From Roseiarcus sp963809245 (GTDB lineage: Bacteria > Pseudomonadota > Alphaproteobacteria > Rhizobiales > Beijerinckiaceae), in contig CAWEIU010000009.1 in the NCBI GenBank assembly GCA_963809245.1, forward strand, positions 682,001 to 746,000: a DNA stretch of 64,000 nt, in the 5' to 3' direction. Of the stretch, positions 50,637-57,617 are shown piece after piece. The first letter of the stretch is position 1; each line of letters opens with the position of its first letter. Both the position numbers and the translations under genes were made by a program. The notes below the pieces were generated by a model, which did not search any database, was not told the origin of the DNA, and saw nothing but the letters and a program-made list of their open reading frames with translations.

Positions 50637-51407
50637 GCCCAGACTTTCCATCGGGCGCGGCCGGAGGTCCATTGCTCCTCGAGCTGGTTCTTGTCGCGCA
50701 ATGTGTCCATCGGATGCCAATAGCCGCTGTGCCGGTAGGCCATCAATTCGCTGCGCGCGGCGAGCGTCTCCAGCGGCGCGCCTTCCCACGGCGTCCCATC
50801 GCCCTCGATCAATTCGACGACGGAGGGGTCGAGCACGAAGAAGCCGCCGTTGATGAAGCCTTGGTCGCCCGGCGGCTTCTCGACGAAGCGCTCGACGCGA
50901 TCCCCCTCCAGCGACAGCGCGCCGTAGCGCCCGGGCGGCACGACCGCGGTGAGCGTCGCCTTGCGCCCATGGCTGCGATGGAAGGCGATCGACGCGGTGA
51001 CGTCGATGTCGGCGACGCCGTCGCCGTAAGTGAAGCAGAACGGCTCATCCGGCTCGAGATAGCTGGCGACGCGCTTGAGGCGGCCACCCGTCAGCGTGTC
51101 GTTGCCGGTGTCGATGAGGGTGACGCGCCAGGGTTCGGCGTGGGTGTTGTGGAAGACGGTGCGATTGGTTCGGGCGTCGATCGTCACGTCGGAGGCGTGC
51201 AGGAAGTAATTGGAAAAATACTCCTTGATCACATAGCCCTTGTAGCCGAGGCAGACGATGAAGTCGCTGATGCCGTGGTGGGCGTAGATCTTCATCACGT
51301 GCCAGAGAATCGGCTTGCCGCCGATCTCGATCATCGGCTTTGGCCGGAGATGAGAACTCCTCGGAGATGCGGGTGCCGAGGCCTCCCGCGAGAATGACCG
51401 CCTTCAT
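50633..51407 (-). pseudogene. rfbF: Glucose-1-phosphate cytidylyltransferase with an apparent one-base frameshift
   Basis: The N-terminal signature MKAVILAGGLGTRISEE starts at 51407 in one frame; the rest of the enzyme (HLRPKPMIEIGGKPILWHVM..., to the stop at 50633) is in the next frame. The join is at about 51353-51360, where GAGGAGTTCTCATCTC should read as Glu-Glu-x-His-Leu; removing one T restores the normal family sequence. Downstream blocks TLTGGRLKRVASYL and FCFTYGDGVADID are intact and under coding constraint. Translation from the internal ATG at 51334 would lack the nucleotide-binding loop. The intact enzyme makes CDP-glucose, substrate of rfbG. A sequencing error is more likely than true loss, since the operon is otherwise intact. 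Confidence 0.85.
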
Positions 51408-51499
51408 GTCCTCGCCGGATCGCGATTTGCCCGCAGAGGCCTTACCAAGATATCCAGGCCGACGGAAGGGCGCGGCGGTCGAGGGAGAGTGTCAGGTCC

Positions 51500-52384
51500 A
51501 TGGTTCCCATCACGATCGGCGTTCCCGTCTACAACGGCGCTGGCCTCCTGGAGCAGAGCCTGGCGTGCCTCGCGCGCCAAACCTTCGGCGATTTCAAGGT
51601 CTTGATCTTCGACAACGCCTCGACCGACGCGACGGGGGGCATCGCGCGCGGGTGGGCCGCGCGAGACGACCGTTTCGAGCATATTCGCCAGGTCGAGAAC
51701 GTCGGCGGCGTCGCCAATTTCCGCGCCGCGCTGCTGGCTGCCGAAAGCCCGTGGTTCCTGTGGCGCGCCGACGACGACCTCAGCGCCGACAACTATCTCG
51801 AGACGCTTTTTTCGCTCGCGACGTCGTCGCCGGGCTGCAAGCTGGCGGTCGGCAACGTCCTCTCTTGCGACGCCGACGGCGGCGATCGGCGCTTGACCGT
51901 CGCGCCCGAGATCGGGGCGGCGCCCTCGGCGCTACGGACGCTGTTCGCCTATCACCCGAGCTGGTTTTACGGGCTTTGGGACCGGCGAACGCTGATCGAA
52001 GCCTATCTGCCGGTGTGCCGGAACTACCCTTTCGCCTATGCGGCTGACCATCTGACGCTCTACGGGCCGATCATCGACGGCGTCGTCAGAACGACTGGGA
52101 AGACCGAGTTCATCCAACGTGCGCGCCCGAGTCCGCCGCGCGGCACCCGAATGCCGTTCTCGGTGATGGTGCAGAGCCGTCTCGCCTTTTCGCGCGAGCT
52201 CCGCCGGATGCGCGGCGAGCGACGCTTGCCGGCGGGCTTGCGCGCCGCGCTGATTGCGAGCGAGCCGTTCTATCTCGAGCGCACGGTCCCTTCGCTGCTG
52301 AAGACCGCGCGCACCGGCCTGCGCGAGCTCATGGGCATGGCCGGCCCGGGGAAGGTCGGGCGGCACTTCGATAAGAGCGTCTGA
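51500..52384 (+). CDS. Family 2 glycosyltransferase
   Basis: A 294-residue GT-A enzyme. ITIGVPVYNGAGLLEQSLACL and VLIFDNASTDATGGIAR form the nucleotide-binding half; WFLWRADDDLSADNYLETLF carries the DxD-like Asp cluster (metal and nucleotide sugar). The C-terminal ~100 residues are basic and helical and may contact the membrane or acceptor. It is divergent from the rfbF operon with 92 bp between. A role in O-antigen or capsule assembly is inferred from context. Confidence 0.85.
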   Translation: MVPITIGVPVYNGAGLLEQSLACLARQTFGDFKVLIFDNASTDATGGIARGWAARDDRFEHIRQVENVGGVANFRAALLAAESPWFLWRADDDLSADNYLETLFSLATSSPGCKLAVGNVLSCDADGGDRRLTVAPEIGAAPSALRTLFAYHPSWFYGLWDRRTLIEAYLPVCRNYPFAYAADHLTLYGPIIDGVVRTTGKTEFIQRARPSPPRGTRMPFSVMVQSRLAFSRELRRMRGERRLPAGLRAALIASEPFYLERTVPSLLKTARTGLRELMGMAGPGKVGRHFDKSV

Positions 52385-52692
52385 CCTGCCATCGCCTGCC
52401 ATGTCCACGAGAGCGGGCATCCACGGGGAAGGGGTATGGGCCTGACTGTGGCGGCCGTCTGGATGTCCGCGTTCACTGGCATGAACAACCCGTCCGTCGA
52501 GACTAGCGGCTTGCATTGAAAAGCAAAAAACCAACCGCGGAGGCTTGTCATTTCCGCGACCTGTCCTGTAGATTGCCGCGGGGGCGTCAGAATAAATTTT
52601 TAGGCTGCGTCGGCGAGCCGGGCAGCGTGCATTTTTCATAAAATTATTGGGGGGAAGGAACGGCACGTGTTCGCTCGGCTGTTGTCGCCGGA
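52385..52692. other. AT-richer intergenic region before the secreted-protein genes
   Basis: About 300 bp with short A/T runs (AAAAAACC, AATAAATTTTTAGG, TTTTTCATAAAATTATT) unlike the flanking GC-rich DNA. No gene found. The last part holds a strong ribosome-binding sequence (GGGGGGAAGGAA, 52649-52660) that belongs to the next gene and shows that its true start is nearby. A promoter is probable but I cannot fix it. Confidence 0.5.
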
Positions 52693-53070
52693 TTGGTGAT
52701 TTCTCTCGCTTCCAGCTCCATTCCGGCCGAAGCGCAGTTGAACCCTTTCAGCGGCTTGGGCGCGGCGCTTGGAAACGGAAACGGCGGGAATGCCCTCGCA
52801 GGGGCCATAATAGGCGTCGCGATGGCGACAATTGTTCAAAAGCTGAGTGAGCAGGAAAGGGAGAATCGCCAGACGGCGCTTCAGAGAGCCGCGCGGTCGG
52901 GCTCGGCCTCCTGGAGGACGGCGGGAAAAAACGGGAAAAAAGCCTCATACAGGAGAGTTGGGGCGGTCTCGAGCGTCGGCAATCAGAAATGCCAGATGGT
53001 TGAAGAACAAATTACCCTCGCGAATGGTGAGCGCGGGACGTCGCGGGAAAACGTCTGCTTCAACTCGTGA
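52693..53070 (+). CDS. Secreted small protein of unknown function; start region unclear
   Basis: About 125 residues. A signal-peptide core (VVAGLVISLASSSIPAEAQ, reading in frame from 52669) leads to a Gly/Asn-rich stretch GLGAALGNGNGGNALAGAII, then a hydrophobic/helical part, and a C-terminal CQMVEEQITLANGERGTSRENVC with two Cys, like the tail of small alphaproteobacterial surface proteins. The only in-frame start is the TTG at 52693, inside the signal peptide. A GTG at 52667 with an ideal ribosome site is in another frame; one added base would join it to the signal peptide. Either the start is non-standard or a base is missing. It is coupled to the next gene (GTGA overlap). Confidence 0.6.
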   Translation: MVISLASSSIPAEAQLNPFSGLGAALGNGNGGNALAGAIIGVAMATIVQKLSEQERENRQTALQRAARSGSASWRTAGKNGKKASYRRVGAVSSVGNQKCQMVEEQITLANGERGTSRENVCFNS

Positions 53071-54149
53071 GCGTTCCAATGCTAAAGCGCGCTTCGCTTT
53101 CCCTGTGTCTAGCCGTCGCAACGGCCTCGTTCTGCTCGGAGGCTCTAGCTCAAACGCTCGTTATTAACGGCTTGTACGACTGCCAGCGGGCTACCAACGG
53201 GCGCGCCTATTGCAAAAGGCAGGGCGCAGGCGATTCATACTCCCCGGTTTCGGACGAGTTCTTCAACCAGTACGAAGCAGCGCGCACCGGCAAGCCGGCG
53301 CAGCCTCCCGCGGTGGTGAATCAAAGCGCGACGGCTACGGCGACCACGAACAACGTCGTCATCGTCAATCTTACTGCCGAGGCTTCGAATATCAGGGGGG
53401 AGATGGCGATCTTGGAGCAAATGCTTTCCGAGCAGAAAGCCTTGCTCAGCCCATCTTCGGACAACTCTGCGAATGAAGACAGCATAAAGGAGATCGAGGC
53501 GCGGCTGGATAAGCTGAAGTCCTCGTTCCATGATAAAACTGTCGAATTGTCAAAATACCAAACGTCGATCAAGCCGGACGACGCCAATTTGCAAATTACC
53601 GCGCGGCGGGAGTCGGAAATCCAGACGAAAATACCCTACTACATCCCCGGAACCAACGAGACCGGGGAGTTTTGGGTAGAGCCTGTGGTGAACGACGACG
53701 GAGCGCTCCAATTCAAGTTTCAGTTCGTCGATGTCGATTCGACGGCGGCCAATAAGATTCGGGCCACGATCACGATGGATCCCGACCAACTTGAGACAAC
53801 AAGAAAAGCGTTGTTGAAATCGGCGAATGACTCGAAGATAGCGCACGAAAAGGGCGTCCGAAAGGACTTTCCGCTCCGCCTAGCGTGCTTTCCGGAAGCG
53901 GACTGCCCGCCTGAGGGTCAGAAAATCCCGGGTAAATCATCCACAGAGATCAAATTCGAGATCCACGAAGATGGCTCGACGAACGCGCGTATCCAGAGGA
54001 ATAAGGGGGAGTACGAGGAAGGGTACAATCTCTCCATCGGAAGCGCGTTGTTGTTGCAGTCTTACATCAATCACGTGCTGGTGACCGGGAAGAACGAGCA
54101 TGAGATGGGCTCGGCAAGCACCGAAAAGCTGAAAGAGTTGTTCAAATAG
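53067..54149 (+). CDS. Secreted protein of unknown function with coiled-coil segment
   Basis: A 360-residue exported protein: signal peptide to about SEALAQ, then a Cys-containing N-terminal stretch (LYDCQRATNGRAYCKRQG), a Thr/Asn-rich linker and a likely coiled coil (IRGEMAILEQMLSEQK ... KEIEARLDKLKSSFHDKTVE, residues ~105-165). A beta-rich domain follows with EFWVEPVVNDDGALQFKFQF, a Cys pair in LACFPEADCPP, and EIKFEIHEDGSTNARIQ. Start is GTG 53067 overlapping the previous stop, with ATG 53079 as alternative. Codon use is AT-richer than the rest of the window. I recognise no family. Confidence 0.65.
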   Translation: MSVPMLKRASLSLCLAVATASFCSEALAQTLVINGLYDCQRATNGRAYCKRQGAGDSYSPVSDEFFNQYEAARTGKPAQPPAVVNQSATATATTNNVVIVNLTAEASNIRGEMAILEQMLSEQKALLSPSSDNSANEDSIKEIEARLDKLKSSFHDKTVELSKYQTSIKPDDANLQITARRESEIQTKIPYYIPGTNETGEFWVEPVVNDDGALQFKFQFVDVDSTAANKIRATITMDPDQLETTRKALLKSANDSKIAHEKGVRKDFPLRLACFPEADCPPEGQKIPGKSSTEIKFEIHEDGSTNARIQRNKGEYEEGYNLSIGSALLLQSYINHVLVTGKNEHEMGSASTEKLKELFK

Positions 54150-54160
54150 CCGAGTTCCGC

Positions 54161-54652
54161 ATGCCCAAACGACTATGCGTGATCGCCGCCGTGTCCTTCT
54201 TGCTGGACACCGCGGCCGCTTTTCCTGATCAGCTTGTCGGCAACGACGGCGGATGGGGTATTTTGATTTCAGATGAATACCACGGCTGCGTCGCTCGCGC
54301 CGGCTACAGGGACGGAACCGTCGTCACCTTTGGCGTCGACGGAATGTCGAATGAACGCTTCATCAATTTTTCCAACGGGCGATGGGACTTCCCAATCAAT
54401 CAGACTTATCGGGTCGATTTCGACATGGGTGGAATGGGGAGGTTTTCCGGATATTTCCACACTGTATTGCGCGACAACAAGACGACCTTCGAAAACGGCG
54501 AACTCGGCGAAAAATTCATCACGACGTTTGAGGCGGCGGCAGGCATGAGGATGCTCGTGGAAGGAAACTACCTCACGGACTTCTCGCTTCGCGGAACCAG
54601 CGCCGCTTTCAATTCCGTAGTTCGATGTCAGACCACGCTGCCGCGCAACTAG
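54161..54652 (+). CDS. Secreted protein of unknown function
   Basis: A 163-residue protein with a signal peptide (MPKRLCVIAAVSFLLDTAAA). The mature part begins NDGGWGILISDEYHGCVARA and ends FNSVVRCQTTLPRN, so two Cys could form a disulfide linking its ends. The middle is beta-rich (FINFSNGRWDFPINQTYRVDF). It follows the coiled-coil protein gene by 11 bp and shares its AT-richer composition, so the three genes probably form one transferred operon. No family recognised. Confidence 0.62.
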   Translation: MPKRLCVIAAVSFLLDTAAAFPDQLVGNDGGWGILISDEYHGCVARAGYRDGTVVTFGVDGMSNERFINFSNGRWDFPINQTYRVDFDMGGMGRFSGYFHTVLRDNKTTFENGELGEKFITTFEAAAGMRMLVEGNYLTDFSLRGTSAAFNSVVRCQTTLPRN

Positions 54653-54673
54653 CCTAGCTCGCCACCCGTTCGG

Positions 54674-55429
54674 TCAGCCCGCTCGCCGCAGCCAGGCGTC
54701 CGGCCAATGGGTGATGTTGGCGTTCAGCGTCGATTGGTTGAACGGCCAGGCGGGCTGTTCGAGGACGAACTCGGGATGTGCGGCGGCGAAGTCGCGCGCC
54801 GCGTCGGCCGGATTGTCGCGCCGCCAGCCGGCGGCGCCGCGCGGCGCGTCGGTCAGATCGCGCATGATCCCGTCCGTCGCGACGATGTAGGAGCCGGGCG
54901 TCACCAGCGGCGCATAGGCTGCGAGCTCGGCGCTGACGTGGGCGTAGCTGTGGTTGGAGTCGAGCACGACGAGCACGCTCTCCCCAGGTCGAATCTGCGA
55001 CCTGACAGCTTCGATCGTCGCCGCGTCCGTTGAGGAGCCTTCGATGAGCGTCACGAGGTCGGCCAGCGGATGCGCCTCGATGGCGCGCCGGTTGTGCTCA
55101 CGGATCTCGATGTCGACCGCGACGACCCGGCCTTTGCCGAGAAGGCGGCAAAGGCTGGCGGAGAAAATCGCCGAGCCGCCATGGGCGATCCCTGTCTCGA
55201 CGATCACGTCGGGCTTGAGGCGGGCGACGACCTCCTGATACCGGATCATGTCCTCGGGCAACTGGATGATCGGCACGCCGAGCCACGAGAACGTATAGGA
55301 ATATTTCTGGTTCCAGCCGACCTTGACCCAGAGGTCCGACAGCGCGCGGAAGCTCGCGTCGCCATAGAGCGGCAGCCTCTCGCCGTCGACGGTCATGACG
55401 CCGGCCTCAGTGTCGATTTCGAGCTTCAC
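54674..55429 (-). CDS. CmcI-family (cephalosporin hydroxylase-like) methyltransferase/hydroxylase
   Basis: A 251-residue protein. WLGVPIIQLPEDMIRYQEVV, VIVETGIAHGGSAIFSASL (SAM-type loop), VVAVDIEIREHNRRAIEAHPL and VLVVLDSNHSYAHVSAEL are the CmcI/rhamnosyl O-methyltransferase blocks; the Asp-His of DSNHSYAH is the metal site in related methyltransferases. The GTG at 55429 overlaps the stop of the preceding gene (GTGA). Despite the family name, members in polysaccharide clusters are generally O-methyltransferases, which fits here. Confidence 0.78.
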   Translation of the reverse strand: MKLEIDTEAGVMTVDGERLPLYGDASFRALSDLWVKVGWNQKYSYTFSWLGVPIIQLPEDMIRYQEVVARLKPDVIVETGIAHGGSAIFSASLCRLLGKGRVVAVDIEIREHNRRAIEAHPLADLVTLIEGSSTDAATIEAVRSQIRPGESVLVVLDSNHSYAHVSAELAAYAPLVTPGSYIVATDGIMRDLTDAPRGAAGWRRDNPADAARDFAAAHPEFVLEQPAWPFNQSTLNANITHWPDAWLRRAG

Positions 55430-56613
55430 GGTTTGGCGTCTCCGTCGAGGGCGATCAGTTCGGCGCGACGGCCGAGCGCTGCGAGGCGCGCGGCGATCTC
55501 GTCGCGATAATTCGGGTTCATCACGAAGTAAGTCGCCACGCCGCGGGCGGCCGATTGTTCCGGCGACAAGACGGGCAGGGCGGAGCCGGCGAGGTGGAGG
55601 CCCTGCTTGGCGGGATTGATGTCGACGACATGATCGAACGGCTGTCCGCCCGCCTCCATCATCAGCGCGAAGGTGACGCCCTTGGCTCCGGCGCCCCAGA
55701 TCGCGCGCAGGCCGGACGCGGCCGCCGCGCGCTTGCGCCACTCAGCGATGAAAGCCTCGCGCCGGTTCATCACGTCGCCGGCGCGCAAGGGCGCCGGCGG
55801 CGCGGGCGGGGCGGCCAGGGGCGCGGCGCTGGCGCGCGCCCAGAGATACTGACCGCCGAACACATGATCGACGCGGGGCGCGTGAAAGCCGGCGCGTTCC
55901 AGCGCCAGCGCGAGCGCGCGCGCGGTAAAGAGCGAGCAGTGCTCGTAAAAGAAGTCCTGCATCGCGTCGTGACGCAGGATCCAGTCGACGCATGGCGTTT
56001 CGAGGAAGATCGTCGCTTCGGCGCGTTCGCCGAGCGCGTCACGGACAGCGGTCAGGAAGGCGACTGGATCGGGCACGTGCTCGATGGTGTGCCGCGAGAC
56101 GATCACGTTCGGCGCATGGGCCAGCGCTTCGAGCGAGGCGCTGGTGAAATAGGACTTGTGGATGCGGGCGCCGCGCGGCCCCTCGCCTTCGCCACCGCGC
56201 CAGGCGGGATCGAATCCTTCGGCTGAGGCGAGCCGCGCGCCTGCGCGCTCGGCGACGAGGCCGAGGAATCCGCCCTGGCCGCAGCCGACTTCGAGATAGC
56301 GCAGCGGCTCGGCCGCCTCGATCACGTCCGCCGCCAGCCGCTCCACATGCGCCTGGAACACGCCGGAGAAGGTCTGGTCGTTCTCGTAAGCCTCGTCGTA
56401 GACGATGAGCTCGGGGCGGAAATCGCGATTCCAGGTGAAGCCGCAACGGGCGCAGCGCGTGAGGCGCAACGCTCCTGACGGCGCGGCCCGCGCGGCCGCC
56501 GCCGTCGCATAAAGGCGGTTCATCAGGATTGGGACGTGCGACGCCTCGGCGAGCGGAAAAATCTCCGGCGAGGCGCAAATGAGGCACGCCGCGCCGGCGT
56601 TCGTTTCAGGCAT
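55426..56613 (-). CDS. SAM-dependent methyltransferase with zinc-finger-like N-terminus and C-terminal Rossmann domain
   Basis: A 395-residue protein of the NDP-hexose C-methyltransferase type. CLICASPE and CARCGFTWN give the N-terminal Cys pairs, YLEVGCGQGGFLGLVAERAG is motif I, VIVSRHTIEHVPDPVAFL is motif IV-like, and IWGAGAKGVTFALMM is the C-terminal domain loop. It differs from the other enzyme at 48304 by lacking the HEHF stretch (it has YEHCSLF), so it may act on a different sugar position or on an O-atom. It overlaps the epimerase stop by 8 bp and the next gene by 4 bp. Confidence 0.78.
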   Translation of the reverse strand: MPETNAGAACLICASPEIFPLAEASHVPILMNRLYATAAAARAAPSGALRLTRCARCGFTWNRDFRPELIVYDEAYENDQTFSGVFQAHVERLAADVIEAAEPLRYLEVGCGQGGFLGLVAERAGARLASAEGFDPAWRGGEGEGPRGARIHKSYFTSASLEALAHAPNVIVSRHTIEHVPDPVAFLTAVRDALGERAEATIFLETPCVDWILRHDAMQDFFYEHCSLFTARALALALERAGFHAPRVDHVFGGQYLWARASAAPLAAPPAPPAPLRAGDVMNRREAFIAEWRKRAAAASGLRAIWGAGAKGVTFALMMEAGGQPFDHVVDINPAKQGLHLAGSALPVLSPEQSAARGVATYFVMNPNYRDEIAARLAALGRRAELIALDGDAKP

Positions 56614-57580
56614 GTCCGTTTTCGTGTTTGCGCCAATGGTCGAGCGCGCGGACGAGGCCGGCCTCGAGATCGAATTGCGGTTCGAAGCCCACCTCTTCCC
56701 TCAAAATCCGCGTGTCCGCAACGACAAAGGGCGGCTCGTCCGGCCGGTCGGGCAGGGCGCCGAGGTCGAGCAGGTCCGGGCGTCCGGCCATCCGCACCAG
56801 CCGCTCGGCGATTTCGGCGAGGCGCACGGGCTTGCCGGAGCCGATGTTCACGTCGCCGCAAGCCTCGCTCGTGGCGAGTGCGGCGAGGGCCGCGCCGGCG
56901 TCGCCCACGTCGAGGAAATCGCGCACGACCTCTCCCCGCGTGCACCGGGCGCGTTCGCCGCGTAGAACAGCGCGCGCGATGCTGGGAACGAAGCGTCGCG
57001 GATCCTCGCCGGGGCCGTAGAGGTAGAACAGGCGAGCCCACGCGAAGCGCGTCGCCGTCGTCGCGAAATAGGCGCGCAGCGTCGCGGCAAGCCCGGCCTT
57101 CGCGGCGTCGTAGAGGGTGTGGACGCGAAGCGGCGTTACGCCTTCGACACAGGGCGCGTCAGCCGGCCAGTCGTATTCGAAACAGGTGCCGACGCCGACG
57201 AAGCGCCTCACGCCGCCTTCGGCCGCGGCGCGAGCGAGGCGCAGGCTCGCCGCCGTCCAATCGAGATTGGCGGGGTCGGTCCAGAACTGGCCTGGGATGA
57301 CGCGCCAGGCGAGGTGAAGAACGGTGTCGGGGAGAACGTCCGCAATCAGGCGGCGCGCCGCATCCTCGTGGAGGAGATCGGCGCTATGAAGGATCGCTTG
57401 CGAAGGGAGATCCGTGGCGCTGGCGGCCCGATGCGAGACGATGTGGACCTCGCAGCCGGCGCCGAGCAGCGCCGCAACGGTCGGGCGTCCGATGAAGCCG
57501 GCGCCGCCGGTCACGAGGATTTTTTGGCGCAGGGGAGCTTTGGCGCCGGTCTGTCGCACGCTCGTGTCCCCGCCGCCCAT
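56606..57580 (-). CDS. NAD-dependent epimerase/dehydratase (extended SDR)
   Basis: A 324-residue protein. The NAD loop is ILVTGGAGFIGRPTVAALL, the Tyr-x-x-x-Lys is in HTLYDAAKAGLAATL, and the substrate-side segment is LFYLYGPGEDPRRFVP. Family members act on GDP- or dTDP-linked sugars (4,6-dehydratase, 4-epimerase or 4-reductase). It starts a three-gene minus-strand set with two methyltransferases, probably making a second methylated sugar. It lies 37 bp after the rne stop. Confidence 0.82.
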   Translation of the reverse strand: MGGGDTSVRQTGAKAPLRQKILVTGGAGFIGRPTVAALLGAGCEVHIVSHRAASATDLPSQAILHSADLLHEDAARRLIADVLPDTVLHLAWRVIPGQFWTDPANLDWTAASLRLARAAAEGGVRRFVGVGTCFEYDWPADAPCVEGVTPLRVHTLYDAAKAGLAATLRAYFATTATRFAWARLFYLYGPGEDPRRFVPSIARAVLRGERARCTRGEVVRDFLDVGDAGAALAALATSEACGDVNIGSGKPVRLAEIAERLVRMAGRPDLLDLGALPDRPDEPPFVVADTRILREEVGFEPQFDLEAGLVRALDHWRKHENGHA

Positions 57581-57617
57581 CTCGAGGCGGGCGAACCGAA
57601 GTCCGCCCGCGCTTCAA

